Below, piece after piece: positions 11,518 to 30,300 of a stretch of DNA of 64,000 bases. The position numbers were made by a program, and so were the translations under genes. Under the pieces are notes generated by a model that was given only the letters and a program-made list of their open reading frames with translations, did not search any database and was not told where the DNA came from. Source of the DNA: Hemibagrus wyckioides (lineage: Eukaryota > Chordata > Actinopteri > Siluriformes > Bagridae); contig NC_080715.1 in the NCBI RefSeq assembly GCF_019097595.1, forward strand, positions 25,147,073 to 25,211,072, written 5' to 3'. Position 1 is the stretch's first letter. Every line of letters starts with the position of its first letter.

Positions 11518-14500
11518 CTAAAATATACACCTATACACACACACACCACATGACTAAAACACACACCTATATGCACTCACACACCACGTGACTAAAATAC
11601 ACACCTATACACACACACACCATGTGACTAAAACACACACCTATACACACTCACACACCACGTGACTAAAACACACCTATACACACACACCACGTGACTA
11701 AAACACAGACCTATACACACACCACGTGACTAAAACACACACCTATACACACTCACACACCACGTGACTAAAATACACACCTATACACACTCACACACCA
11801 TGTGACTAAAACACACACCTATACACACTCACACACCACGTGACTAAAATACACACCTATACACACTCACACACCATGTGACTAAAACACACACCTATAC
11901 ACACTCACACACCACGTGACTAAAATACACATCTATACACACACACACACCACGTGACTAAAATACACACCTATACACACTCACACCACGTGACTAAAAC
12001 ACACACCTATACACACTCACACACCACGTGACTAAAATACACATCTATACACACACACACCACGTGACTAAAATACACACCTATACACACTCACACACCA
12101 CGTGACTAAAATACACATCTATACACACACACACACCACGTGACTAAAATACACACCTATACACACTCACAAACCACGTGACTAAAACACACACCTATAC
12201 ACACTCACACACCACGTGACTAAAACACACACCTATACACACTCACACACCACGTGACTAAAATACACACCTATACACACTCACACACCACGTGACTAAA
12301 ACACACACCTATACACACACACACCACGTGACTAAAATACACACCTATACACACTCACACACCACGTGACTAAAACACACACCTATACACACTCACACAC
12401 CACGTGACTAAAATACACAACTATACACACACACACACCACGTGACTAAAATACACACCTATACACACACACACCATGTGACTAAAATACACACCTATAC
12501 ACACACACACCCCGTGACTAAAATACACACCTATACACACACACACCACGTGACTAAAATACACACCTATACACACACACACCACGTGACTAAAATACAC
12601 AACTTTACACACACACACCACGTGACTAAAATACACACCTATACACACACACACCACGTGACTAAAATACACAACTTTACACACACACACCACGTGACTA
12701 AAATACACACCTATACACACACACAAAACCATGTGACTAAAATACACAACTTTACACACACACACCACATGACTAAAACACACACCTATATGCACTCACA
12801 CACCACGTGACTAAAATACACACCTATACACACACACACCATGTGACTAAAATACACACCTATACACACACACCACGTGACTAAAACACACACCTATACG
12901 CACTCACACACCACGTGACTAAAATACACACCTATACACACTCACACACCACGTGACTAAAATACACACCTATACACACACACCATGTGACTAAAATACA
13001 CACCTATACACACACACACCACGTGACTAAAATACACACCTATACACAAACGCACCACGTGACTAAAATACACACCTATACACACACACACCACGTGACT
13101 AAAATACACACCTATACACACACAAACCATGTGACTAAAATACACACCTATACACACACACACCACGTGACTAAAATACACACCTATTCACAAACGCACC
13201 ACGTGACTAAAATACACACCTATACACACACACACCACGTGACTAAAATACACACCTATACACACAAAACCATGTGACTAAAATACACACCTATACACAC
13301 ACACACCACGTGACTAAAATACACACCTATACACACAAAACCATGTGACTAAAATACACACCTATACACTCACACACCACATGACTAAAATACACACCTA
13401 TACACACAAAACCATGTGACTAAAATACACACCTATACACACACACACCACGTGACTAAACCACACACCTATATGCACTCACACACCATGTGACTAAAAT
13501 ACACACCTATACACACACACACCATGTGACTAAAATACACACCTATACACACACACGTGACTAAAACACACACCTATACACACACACACCACGTGACTAA
13601 AATACACACCTATATGCACTCACACACCACGTGACTAAAACACACACCTATACACACTCACACACCACGTGACTAAAATACACATCTATACACACACACA
13701 CACCACGTGACTAAAACACACACCTATACACACTCACACACCACGTGACTAAAACACACACCTATACACACTCACACACCACGTGACTAAAACACACACC
13801 TATACACACTCACACACCACGTGACTAAAATACACACCTATACACACTCACACACCACGTGACTAAAACACACACCTATACACACTCACACACCACGTGA
13901 CTAAAATACACACCTATACACACTCACACACCACGTGACTAAAACACACACCTATACACACACACACCATGTGACTAAAATACACACCTATACACACTCA
14001 CACACCACGTGACTAAAACACACACCTATACACACTCACACACCACGTGACTAAAATACACAACTATACACACACACCACGTGACTAAAATACACACCTA
14101 TACACACACACACCATGTGACTAAAATACACACCTATACACACACACACCCCGTGACTAAAATACACACCTATACACACACACACCACGTGACTAAAATA
14201 CACACCTATACACACACACACCACGTGACTAAAATGCACAACTTTACACACACACACCACATGACTAAAATACACACCTATACACACAAAACCATGTGAC
14301 TAAAATATACACCTATACACACACACACCACATGACTAAAACACACACCTATATGCACTCACACACCACGTGACTAAAATACACACCTATACACACACAC
14401 ACCATGTGACTAAACACACACCTATACACACTCACACACCATGTGACTAAAACACACCTATACACACACACCACGTGACTAAAACACAGACCTATACACA

Positions 14501-15639
14501 CACCACGTGACTAAAACACACACCTATACACACTCACACACCACGTGACTAAAATACACACCTATACACACTCACACACCATGTGACTAAAACACACACC
14601 TATACACACTCACACACCACGTGACTAAAATACACACCTATACACACTCACACACCATGTGACTAAAACACACACCTATACACACTCACACACCACGTGA
14701 CTAAAATACACATCTATACACACACACACACCCACGTGACTAAAATACACACCTATACACACTCACACCACGTGACTAAAACACACACCTATACACACTC
14801 ACACACCACGTGACTAAAATACACATCTATACACACACACACACCACGTGACTAAAATACACACCTATACACACTCACAAACCACGTGACTAAAACACAC
14901 ACCTATACACACTCACACACCACGTGACTAAAACACACACCTATACACACTCACACACCACGTGACTAAAATACACACCTATACACACTCACACACCACG
15001 TGACTAAAACACACACCTATACACACACACACCACGTGACTAAAATACACACCTATACACACTCACACACCACGTGACTAAAACACACACCTATACACAC
15101 TCACACACCACGTGACTAAAATACACAACTATACACACACACACACCACGTGACTAAAATACACACCTATACACACAAAACCATGTGACTAAAATATACA
15201 CCTATACACACACACACCACATGACTAAAACACACACCTATATGCACTCACACACCACGTGACTAAAATACACCCCTATACACACACACACCACGTGACT
15301 AAAATACACAACTTTACACACACACACCACGTGACTAAAATACACACCTATACACACACACACACCACGTGACTAAAATACACAACTTTACACACACACA
15401 CCACGTGACTAAAATACACACCTATACACACACACAAAACCATGTGACTAAAATACACAACTTTACACACACACACCACATGACTAAAACACACACCTAT
15501 ATGCACTCACACACCACGTGACTAAAATACACACCTATACACACACACACCATGTGACTAAAATACACACCTATACACACACACCACGTGACTAAAACAC
15601 ACACCTATACGCACTCACACACCACGTGACTAAAATACA

Positions 15640-16010
15640 CACCTATATACACACACCACGTGACTAAAATTCACACCTATACACAGACACACACCACGTG
15701 ACTAATACATACACTTATACACACACACACACCACGTGACTAAAATACACACCTATACACAAACCACGTGACTAAAATACACACCTATACACACACACAC
15801 CACGTGACTAAAATACACACCTATACAAACACACCACTTGAGTAAAATACACACCTATACACACACACACACACCACGTGACTAAAATACACACCTCTAC
15901 ACATACACACACCACGTGACTAAAATACACTCCTATATACACACACACACACCACGTGAGTAAAATACATACCTATACACACACACACACACCACGTGAC
16001 TAAAACACAC
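15640..16010. repeat. Diverged island within the array
   Basis: Units here carry several scattered changes each (TTCACACC, AGACACAC, CTAATACATACACTTATAC, CACTTGAGTAAAAT, CCTCTACACATAC), unlike the near-identical units on both sides. Unit lengths also vary more. Confidence 0.7.
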
Positions 16011-16762
16011 ACCTATACACACACACACCACGTGACTAAAATACACACCTATACACACAAAACCATGTGACTAAAATACACACCTATACACTCACACACC
16101 ACATGACTAAAATACACACCTATACACACAAAACCATGTGACTAAAATACACACCTATACACACACACACCACGTGACTAAACCACACACCTATATGCAC
16201 TCACACACCATGTGACTAAAATACACACCTATACACACACACACCATGTGACTAAAATACACACCTATACACACAGACGTGACTAAAACACACACCTATA
16301 CACACACACACCACGTGACTAAAATACACACCTATATGCACTCACACACCACGTGACTAAAACACACACCTATACACACACACACCACGTGACTAAAATA
16401 CACACCTATACACACACACACACCACGTGACTAAAACACACACCTATACACACTCACACACCACGTGACTAAAATACACAACTATACACACACACACACC
16501 ATGTGACTAAAATACACACCTATTCACACACACACCATGTGACTAAAATACACACCTATACACACACACACCACATGACTAAAACACACACCTATATGCA
16601 CTCACACACCACGTGACTAAAATACACACCTATACACACACACACCATGTGACTAAAATACACACCTATACACACACACCACGTGACTAAAACACACACC
16701 TATACGCACTCACACACCACGTGACTAAAATACACACCTATACACACTCACACACCACGTGA

Positions 16763-19700
16763 CTAAAATACACACCTATACACACACACCATGTGACTAA
16801 AATACACACCTATACACACACACACCACGTGACTAAAATACACACCTATACACAAACGCACCACGTGACTAAAATACACACCTATACACACACACACCAC
16901 GTGACTAAAATACACACCTATACACAAACACCATGTGACTAAAATACACACCTATACACACGCACACCATGTGACTAAAATACACACCTATACACAAACG
17001 CACCACGTGACTAAAATACACACCTATACACACACACACACCACGTGACTAAAATACACACCTATACACACAAAACCATGTGACTAAAATACACACCTAT
17101 ACACACACACACCACGTGACTAAAATACACACCTATACACACACACACCATGTGACTAAAATGCACAACTTTACACACACACACCACGTGACTAAAATAC
17201 ACACCTATACACACAAAACCATGTGATTAAAATATACACCTATACACACACACACCACATGACTAAAACACACACCTATATGCACTCACACACCACGTGA
17301 CTAAAATACACACCTATACACACACACACCATGTGACTAAAACACACACCTATACACACTCACACACCACGTGACTAAAACACACCTATACACACACACC
17401 ACGTGACTAAAACACAGACCTATACACACACCACGTGACTAAAACACACACCTATACACACTCACACACCACGTGACTAAAATACACACCTATACACACT
17501 CACACACCATGTGACTAAAACACACACCTATACACACTCACACACCACGTGACTAAAATACACACCTATACACACTCACACACCATGTGACTAAAACACA
17601 CACCTATACACACTCACACATCACGTGACTAAAATACACATCTATACACACACACACACCACGTGACTAAAATACACACCTATACACACTCACACCACGT
17701 GACTAAAACACACACCTATACACACTCACACACCACGTGACTAAAATACACATCTATACACACACACACACCACGTGACTAAAATACACACCTATACACA
17801 CTCACAAACCACGTGACTAAAACACACACCTATACACACTCACACACCACGTGACTAAAACACACACCTATACACACTCACACACTACGTGACTAAAATA
17901 CACACCTATACACACTCACACACCACGTGACTAAAACACACACCTATACACACACACACCACGTGACTAAAATACACACCTATACACAATCACACACCAC
18001 GTGACTAAAACACACACCTATACACACTCACACACCACGTGACTAAAATACACAACTATACACACACACACACCACGTGACTAAAATACACACCTATACA
18101 CACACACACCATGTGACTAAAATACACACCTATACACACACACACCCCGTGACTAAAATACACACCTATACACACACACACCACGTGACTAAAATACACA
18201 CCTATACACACACACACCACGTGACTAAAATACACAACTTTACACACACACACCACGTGACTAAAATACACACCTATACACACACACACCACGTGACTAA
18301 AATACACAACTTTACACACACACACCACGTGACTAAAATACACACCTATACACACACAAAAAACCATGTGACTAAAATACACAACTTTACACACACACAC
18401 CACATGACTAAAACACACACCTATATGCACTCACACACCACGTGACTAAAATACACACCTATACACACACACACCATGTGACTAAAATACACACCTATAC
18501 ACACACACCACGTGACTAAAACACACACCTATACGCACTCACACACCACGTGACTAAAATACACACCTATACACACTCACACACCACGTGACTAAAATAC
18601 ACACCTATACACACTCACACACCACGTGACTAAAATACACACCTATACACACACACACCACGTGACTAAAATACACACCTATACACACACACACCACGTG
18701 ACTAAAATACACACCTATACACACACACACCACGTGACTAAAATACACACCTATACACACACACACCACGTGACTAAAATACACACCTATACACACAAAA
18801 CCATGTGACTAAAATACACACCTATACACACACACACCACGTGACTAAAATACACACCTATACACACAAAACCATGTGACTAAAATACACACCTATACAC
18901 TCACACACCACATGACTAAAATACACACCTATACACACAAAACCATGTGACTAAAATACACACCTATACAGACACACACCACGTGACTAAACCACACACC
19001 TATATGCACTCACACACCATGTGACTAAAATACACACCTATACACACACACACCATGTGACTAAAATACACACCTATACACACACACGTGACTAAAACAC
19101 ACACCTATACACACACACACCACGTGACTAAAATACACACCTATATGCACTCACACACCACGTGACTAAAACACACACCTATACACACACACACCACGTG
19201 ACTAAAATACACACCTATACACACACACACACCACGTGACTAAAACACACACCTATACACACTCACACACCACGTGACTAAAATACACAACTATACACAC
19301 ACACACACCACGTGACTAAAATACACACCTATACACACACACACCATGTGACTAAAATACACACCTATACACACACACACCCCGTGACTAAAATACACAC
19401 CTATACACACACACACCACGTGACAAAAATACACACCTATACACACACACACCACGTGACTAAAATACACAACTTTACACACACACACCACGTGACTAAA
19501 ATACACACCTATACACACACACACCACGTGACTAAAATACACAACTTTACACACACACACCACGTGACTAAAATACACACCTATACACACAAAACCATGT
19601 GACTAAAATATACACCTATACACACACACACCACATGACTAAAACACACACCTATATGCACTCACACACCACGTGACTAAAATACACACCTATACACACA

Positions 19701-22700
19701 CACACCATGTGACTAAAATACACACCTATACACACACACCACGTGACTAAAACACACACCTATACGCACTCACACACCACGTGACTAAAATACACACCTA
19801 TACACACAAAACCATGTGACTAAAATATACACCTATACACACACACACCACATGACTAAAACACACACCTATATGCACTCACACACCACGTGACTAAAAT
19901 ACACACCTATACACACACACACCATGTGACTAAAATACACACCTATACACACACACCACGTGACTAAAACACACACCTATACACACTCACACACCATGTG
20001 ACTAAAATACACACCTATACACAAACGCACCACGTGACTAAAATACACACCTATACACACACACACCACGTGACTAAAATACACACCTATACACACACAC
20101 ACCATGTGACTAAAATACACACCTATACACAAACGCACCACGTGACTAAAATACACACCTATACACACACACACCACGTGACTAAAATACACACCTATAC
20201 ACACACACACACACACTACGTGACTAAAATACACACCTATACACACAAAACCATGTGACTAAAATACACACCTATACACTCACACACCACATGACTAAAA
20301 TACACACCTATACACACAAAACCATGTGACTAAAATACACACCTATACACACACACACCACGTGACTAAACCACACACCTATATGCACTCACACACCATG
20401 TGACTAAAATACACACCTATACACACACACACCATGTGACTAAAATACACACCTATACACACACACGTGACTAAAACACACACCTATACACACACACACC
20501 ACGTGACTAAAATACACACCTATATGCACTCACACACCACGTGACTAAAACACACACCTATACACACACACACCACGTGACTAAACTACACACCTATACA
20601 CACAAACACCACGTGCCTAAAACATACACCTATACACACACACCACGTGACTAAAACACTCACCTATACACACTCACACACCACGTGACTAAAATACACA
20701 ACTATACACACACACACACCACGGGACTAAAATACACACCTATACACACACACACCACGTGACTAAAGTACACACCTATACACACACACACCACGTGATT
20801 AAAATACACACCTATACGCACTCACACACCACGTGACTAAAATACACACCTATACACACACACACCACGTGACTAAAACACACACCTATACACACACACC
20901 ATGTGACTAAAATACACACCTATACACACACACACCACGTGACTAAAATACACAACTATACACACACACACCACGGGACTAAAATACACACCTATACACA
21001 CACACACCACGTGACTAAAATACACAACTTTACACACACACACCACGTGACTAAAATACACACCTATACACACAAAACCATGTGACTAAAATATACACCT
21101 ATACACACACACACCACATGACTAAAACACACACCTATATGCACTCACACACCACGTGACTAAAATACACACCTATACACACACACACCATGTGACTAAA
21201 ACACACACCTATACACACTCACACACCACGTGACTAAAACACACCTATACACACACACCACGTGACTAAAATACACACCTATACACACACACCACGTGAC
21301 TAAAACACAGACCTATACACACACCACGTGACTAAAACACACACCTATACACACTCACACACCACGTGACTAAAATACACACCTATACACACTCACACAC
21401 CATGTGACTAAAATACACACCTATACACACACACACCACATGACTAAAACACACACCTATATGCACTCACACACCACGTGACTAAAATACACACCTATAC
21501 ACACACACACCATGTGACTAAAATACACACCTATACACACACACCACGTGACTAAAACACACACCTATACGCACTCACACACCACGTGACTAAAATACAC
21601 ACCTATACACACTCACACACCACGTGACTAAAATACACACCTATACACACACACCATGTGACTAAAATACACACCTATACACACACACACCACGTGACTA
21701 AAATACACACCTATACACAAACGCACCACGTGACTAAAATACACACCTATACACACACACACCACGTGACTAAAATACACACCTATACACAAACACCATG
21801 TGACTAAAATACACACCTATACACACGCACACCATGTGACTAAAATACACACCTATACACAAACGCACCACGTGACTAAAATACACACCTATACACACAC
21901 ACACACCACGTGACTAAAATACACACCTATACACACAAAACCATGTGACTAAAATACACACCTATACACACACACACCACGTGACTAAAATACACACCTA
22001 TACACACACACACCATGTGACTAAAATGCACAACTTTACACACACACACCACGTGACTAAAATACACACCTATACACACAAACACCATGTGATTAAAATA
22101 TACACCTATACACACACACACCACATGACTAAAACACACACCTATATGCACTCACACACCACGTGACTAAAATACACACCTATACACACACACACCATGT
22201 GACTAAAACACACACCTATACACACTCACACACCACGTGACTAAAACACACCTATACACACACACCACGTGACTAAAACACAGACCTATACACACACCAC
22301 GTGACTAAAACACACACCTATACACACTCACACACCACGTGACTAAAATACACACCTATACACACTCACACACCATGTGACTAAAACACACACCTATACA
22401 CACTCACACACCACGTGACTAAAATACACACCTATACACACTCACACACCATGTGACTAAAACACACACCTATACACACTCACACATCACGTGACTAAAA
22501 TACACATCTATACACACACACACACCACGTGACTAAAATACACACCTATACACACTCACACCACGTGACTAAAACACACACCTATACACACTCACACACC
22601 ACGTGACTAAAATACACATCTATACACACACACACACCACGTGACTAAAATACACACCTATACACACTCACAAACCACGTGACTAAAACACACACCTATA

Positions 22701-25700
22701 CACACTCACACACCACGTGACTAAAACACACACCTATACACACTCACACACCACGTGACTAAAATACACACCTATACACACTCACACACCACGTGACTAA
22801 AACACACACCTATACACACACACACCACGTGACTAAAATACACACCTATACACACTCACACACCACGTGACTAAAACACACACCTATACACACTCACACA
22901 CCACGTGACTAAAATACACAACTATACACACACACACACCACGTGACTAAAATACACACCTATACACACACACACCATGTGACTAAAATACACACCTATA
23001 CACACACACCCCGTGTCTAAAATACACACCTATACACACACACACCACGTGACTAAAATACACACCTATACACACACACACCACGTGACTAAAATACACA
23101 ACTTTACACACACACACCACGTGACTAAAATACACACCTATACACACACACACCACGTGACTAAAATACACAACTTTACACACACACACCACGTGACTAA
23201 AATACACACCTATACACACACAAAAAACCATGTGACTAAAATACACAACTTTACACACACACACCACATGACTAAAACACACACCTATATGCACTCACAC
23301 ACCACGTGACTAAAATACACACCTATACACACACACACCATGTGACTAAAATACACACCTATACACACACACCACGTGACTAAAACACACACCTATACGC
23401 ACTCACACACCACGTGACTAAAATACACACCTATACACACTCACACACCACGTGACTAAAATACACACCTATACACACTCACACACCACGTGACTAAAAT
23501 ACACACCTATACACACACACACCACGTGACTAAAATACACACCTATACACACACACACCACGTGACTAAAATACACACCTATACACACACACACCACGTG
23601 ACTAAAATACACACCTATACACACACACACCACGTGACTAAAATACACACCTATACACACAAAACCATGTGACTAAAATACACACCTATACACACACACA
23701 CCACGTGACTAAAATACACACCTATACACACAAAACCATGTGACTAAAATACACACCTATACACTCACACACCACATGACTAAAATACACACCTATACAC
23801 ACAAAACCATGTGACTAAAATACACACCTATACAGACACACACCACGTGACTAAACCACACACCTATATGCACTCACACACCATGTGACTAAAATACACA
23901 CCTATACACACACACACCATGTGACTAAAATACACACCTATACACACACACGTGACTAAAACACACACCTATACACACACACACCACGTGACTAAAATAC
24001 ACACCTATATGCACTCACACACCACGTGACTAAAACACACACCTATACACACACACACCACGTGACTAAAATACACACCTATACACACACACACACCACG
24101 TGACTAAAACACACACCTATACACACTCACACACCACGTGACTAAAATACACAACTATACACACACACACACCACGTGACTAAAATACACACCTATACAC
24201 ACACACACCATGTGACTAAAATACACACCTATACACACACACACCCCGTGACTAAAATACACACCTATACACACACACACCACGTGACAAAAATACACAC
24301 CTATACACACACACACCACGTGACTAAAATACACAACTTTACACACACACACCACGTGACTAAAATACACACCTATACACACACACACCACGTGACTAAA
24401 ATACACAACTTTACACACACACACCACGTGACTAAAATACACACCTATACACACAAAACCATGTGACTAAAATATACACCTATACACACACACACCACAT
24501 GACTAAAACACACACCTATATGCACTCACACACCACGTGACTAAAATACACACCTATACACACACACACCATGTGACTAAAATACACACCTATACACACA
24601 CACCACGTGACTAAAACACACACCTATACGCACTCACACACCACGTGACTAAAATACACACCTATACACACAAAACCATGTGACTAAAATATACACCTAT
24701 ACACACACACACCACATGACTAAAACACACACCTATATGCACTCACACACCACGTGACTAAAATACACACCTATACACACACACACCATGTGACTAATAT
24801 ACACACCTATACACACACACCACGTGACTAAAACACACACCTATACACACTCACACACCATGTGACTAAAATACACACCTATACACAAACGCACCACGTG
24901 ACTAAAATACACACCTATACACACACACACCACGTGACTAAAATACACACCTATACACACACACACCATGTGACTAAAATACACACCTATACACAAACGC
25001 ACCACGTGACTAAAATACACACCTATACACACACACACCACGTGACTAAAATACACACCTATACACACACACACCACGTGACTAAAATACACACCTATAC
25101 ACACAAAACCATGTGACTAAAATACACACCTATACACTCACACACCACATGACTAAAATACACACCTATACACACAAAACCATGTGACTAAAATACCCAC
25201 CTATACACACACACACCACGTGACTAAACCACACACCTATATGCACTCACACACCATGTGACTAAAATACACACCTATACACACACACACCATGTGACTA
25301 AAATACACACCTATACACACACACGTGACTAAAACACACACCTATACACACACACACCACGTGACTAAAATACACACCTATATGCACTCACACACCACGT
25401 GACTAAAACACACACCTATACACACACACACCACGTGACTAAACTACACACCTATACACACAAACACCACGTGCCTAAAACATACACCTATACACACACA
25501 CCACGTGACTAAAACACTCACCTATACACACTCACACACCACGTGACTAAAATACACAACTATACACACACACACACCACGGGACTAAAATACACACCTA
25601 TACACACACACACCACGTGACTAAAGTACACACCTATACACACACACACCACGTGATTAAAATACACACCTATACGCACTCACACACCACGTGACTAAAA

Positions 25701-26300
25701 TACACACCTATACACACACACACCACGTGACTAAAACACACACCTATACACACACACCATGTGACTAAAATACACAACTATACACACACACACCACGGGA
25801 CTAAAATACACACCTATACACACACACACCACGTGACTAAAATACACAACTTTACACACACACACCACGTGACTAAAATACACACCTATACACACAAAAC
25901 CATGTGACTAAAATATACACCTATACACACACACACCACATGACTAAAACACACACCTATATGCACTCACACACCACGTGACTAAAATACACACCTATAC
26001 ACACACACACCATGTGACTAAAACACACACCTATACACACTCACACACCACGTGACTAAAACACACCTATACACACACACCACGTGACTAAAATACACAC
26101 CTATACACACACACCACGTGACTAAAACACAGACCTATACACACACCACGTGACTAAAACACACACCTATACACACTCACACACCACGTGACTAAAATAC
26201 ACACCTATACACACTCACACACCATGTGACTAAAACACACACCTATACACACTCACACACCACGTGACTAAAATACACACCTATACACACTCACACACCA
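16763..26300. repeat. Tandem higher-order duplication with a 4,864-bp shift
   Basis: Matching variant blocks lie at 16763/21628, 18430/23294 (block ends), 18605/23469, 19291/24155 and 19977/24841, all offset by 4,864-4,865 bp. The second copy differs from the first by small events: a 6-bp CA-run change (the first copy has an extra ACACAC near 20205), loss of one 36-bp unit near 25760 relative to about 20900, and CCCGTGAC changed to CCCGTGTC near 23015. The outer limits of the copies are approximate. Confidence 0.85.
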
Positions 26301-27306
26301 TGTGACTAAAACACACACCTATACACACTCACACATCACGTGACTAAAATACACATCTATACACACACACACACCACGTGACTAAAATACACACCTATAC
26401 ACACTCACACCATGTGACTAAAACACACACCTATACACACTCACACACCACGTGACTAAAATACACATCTATACACACACACACACCACGTGACTAAAAT
26501 ACACACCTATACACACTCACACACCACGTGACTAAAACACACACCTATACACACTCACACACCACGTGACTAAAACACACACCTATACACACTCACACAC
26601 CACGTGACTAAAATTCACACCTATACACACTCACACACCACGTGACTAAAACACACACCTATACACACACACACCACGTGACTAAAATACACACCTATAC
26701 ACACTCACACACCACGTGACTAAAACACACACCTATACACACTCACACACCACGTGACTAAAATACACAATTATACACACACATACACCACGTGACTAAA
26801 ATACACACCTATACACACACACACCATGTGACTAAAATACACACCTATACACACACACACCCTGTGACTAAAATACACACCTATACACACACACACCACG
26901 TGACTAAAATACACACCTATACACACACACACCACGTGACTAAAATACACAACTTTACACACACACACCACGTGACTAAAATACACACCTATACACACAC
27001 ACACCACGTGACTAAAATACACAACTTTACACACACACACCACGTGACTAAAATACACACCTATACACACACACAAAACCATGTGACTAAAATATACACC
27101 TATACACACACACACCACATGACTAAAACACACACCTATATGCACTCACACACCACGTGACTAAAATACACACCTATACACACACACACCATGTGACTAA
27201 AATACACACCTATACACACACACCACGTGACTAAAACACACACCTATACGCACTCACACACCACGTGACTAAAATACACACCTATACACACTCACACACC
27301 ACGTGA

Positions 27307-30300
27307 CTAAAATACACACCTATACACACACACCATGTGACTAAAATACACACCTATACACACACACACCACGTGACTAAAATACACACCTATACACAAA
27401 CGCACCACGTGACTAAAATACACACCTATACACACACACACCACGTGACTAAAATACACACCTATACACACACACACCATGTGACTAAAATACACACCTA
27501 TGCACACACACACCACGTGACTAAAATACACACCTATACACAAACGCACCACGTGACTAAAATACACACCTATACACACACACCACGTGACTAAAATACA
27601 CACCTATACACACAAAACCATGTGACTAAAATACACACCTATACACACACACACCACGTGACTAAAATACACACCTATACACACAAAACCATGTGACTAA
27701 AATACACACCTATACACTCACACACCACATGACTAAAATACACACCTATACACACAAAACCATGTGACTAAAATACACACCTATACACACACACACCACG
27801 TGACTAAACCACACACCTATATGCACTCACACACCATGTGACTAAAATACACACCTATACACACACACACCATGTGACTAAAATACACACCTATACACAC
27901 ACACGTGACTAAAACACACACCTATACACACACACACCACGTGACTAAAATACACACCTATATGCACTCACACACCACGTGACTAAAACACACACCTATA
28001 CACACACACACCACGTGACTAAAATACACACCTATACACACACACACACCACGTGACTAAAACACACACCTATACACACTCACACACCACGTGACTAAAA
28101 TACACAACTATACACACACACACACCACGTGACTAAAATACACACCTATACACACACACACCATGTGACTAAAATACACACCTATACACACACACACCAC
28201 ATGACTAAAACACACACCTATATGCACTCACACACCACGTGACTAAAATACACACCTATACACACACACACCATGTGACTAAAATACACACCTATACACA
28301 CACACCACGTGACTAAAACACACACCTATACGCACTCACACACCACGTGACTAAAATACACACCTATACACACACACACCACGTGACTAAAATACACACC
28401 TATACACACACACCATGTGACTAAAATACACACCTATACACACACACACCACGTGACTAAAACACACACCTATACGCACTCACACACCACGTGACTAAAA
28501 TACACACCTATACACACTCACACACCACGTGACTAAAATACACACCTATACACACACACCATGTGACTAAAATACACACCTATACACACACACACCACGT
28601 GACTAAAATACACACCTATACACACAAAACCATGTGACTAAAATACACACCTATACACTCACACACCACATGACTAAAATACACACCTATACACACAAAA
28701 CCATGTGACTAAAATACACACCTATTCACACACACACCACGTGACTAAAATACACACCTATACACACACACGTGACTAAAACACACACCTATACACACAC
28801 ACACCACGTGACTAAAATACACACCTATATGCACTCACACACCACGTGACTAAAACACACACCTATACACACACACACCACGTGACTAAAATACACACCT
28901 ATACACACACACACACCACGTGACTAAAACACACACCTATACACACACACACACCACGGGACTAAAATACACACCTATACACACACACCATGTGACTAAA
29001 ATACACACCTATACACACACACCACGTGATTAAAATACACACCTATACGCACTCACACACCACGTGACTAAAATACACACCTATACACACTCACACACCA
29101 CGTGACTAAAATACACACCTATACACACACACCATGTGACTAAAATAGACACCTATACACACACACACCACGTGACTAAAATACACACCTATACACAAAC
29201 GCACCACGTGACTAAAATACACACCAATACACACACACACCACGTGACTAAAATACACACCTATACACACACACACCATGTGACTAAAATACACACCTAT
29301 ACACACGCACACCACGTGACTAAAATACACACCTATACACAAACGCACCACGTGACTAAAATACACACCTATACACACACACACCACGTGACTAAAATAC
29401 ACACCTATATGCACTCACACACCACGTGACTAAAACACACACCTATACACACACACACCACGTGACTAAAATACACACCTATACACACACACACACCACG
29501 TGACTAAAACACACACCTATACACACACACACACCACGGGACTAAAATACACACCTATACACACACACCATGTGACTAAAATACACACCTATACACACAC
29601 ACCACGTGATTAAAATACACACCTATACGCACTCACACACCACGTGACTAAAATACACACCTATACACACTCACACACCACGTGACTAAAATACACACCT
29701 ATACACACACACCATGTGACTAAAATAGACACCTATACACACACACACCACGTGACTAAAATACACACCTATACACAAACGCACCACGTGACTAAAATAC
29801 ACACCAATACACACACACACCACGTGACTAAAATACACACCTATACACACACACACCATGTGACTAAAATACACACCTATACACACGCACACCACGTGAC
29901 TAAAATACACACCTATACACAAACGCACCACGTGACTAAAATACACACCTATACACACACACACCACGTGACTAAAATACACACCTATACACACAAAACC
30001 ATGTGACTAAAATACACACCTATACACACACACACCACGTGACTAAAATACACACCTATACACACAAAACCATGTGACTAAAATACACACCTATACACTC
30101 ACACACCACATGACTAAAATACACACCTATACACACAAAACCATGTGACTAAAATACACACCTATACAGACACACACCACGTGACTAAACCACACACCTA
30201 TATGCACTCACACACCATGTGACTAAAATACACACCTATACACACACACACCATGTGACTAAAATACACACCTATACACACACACGTGACTAAAACACAC

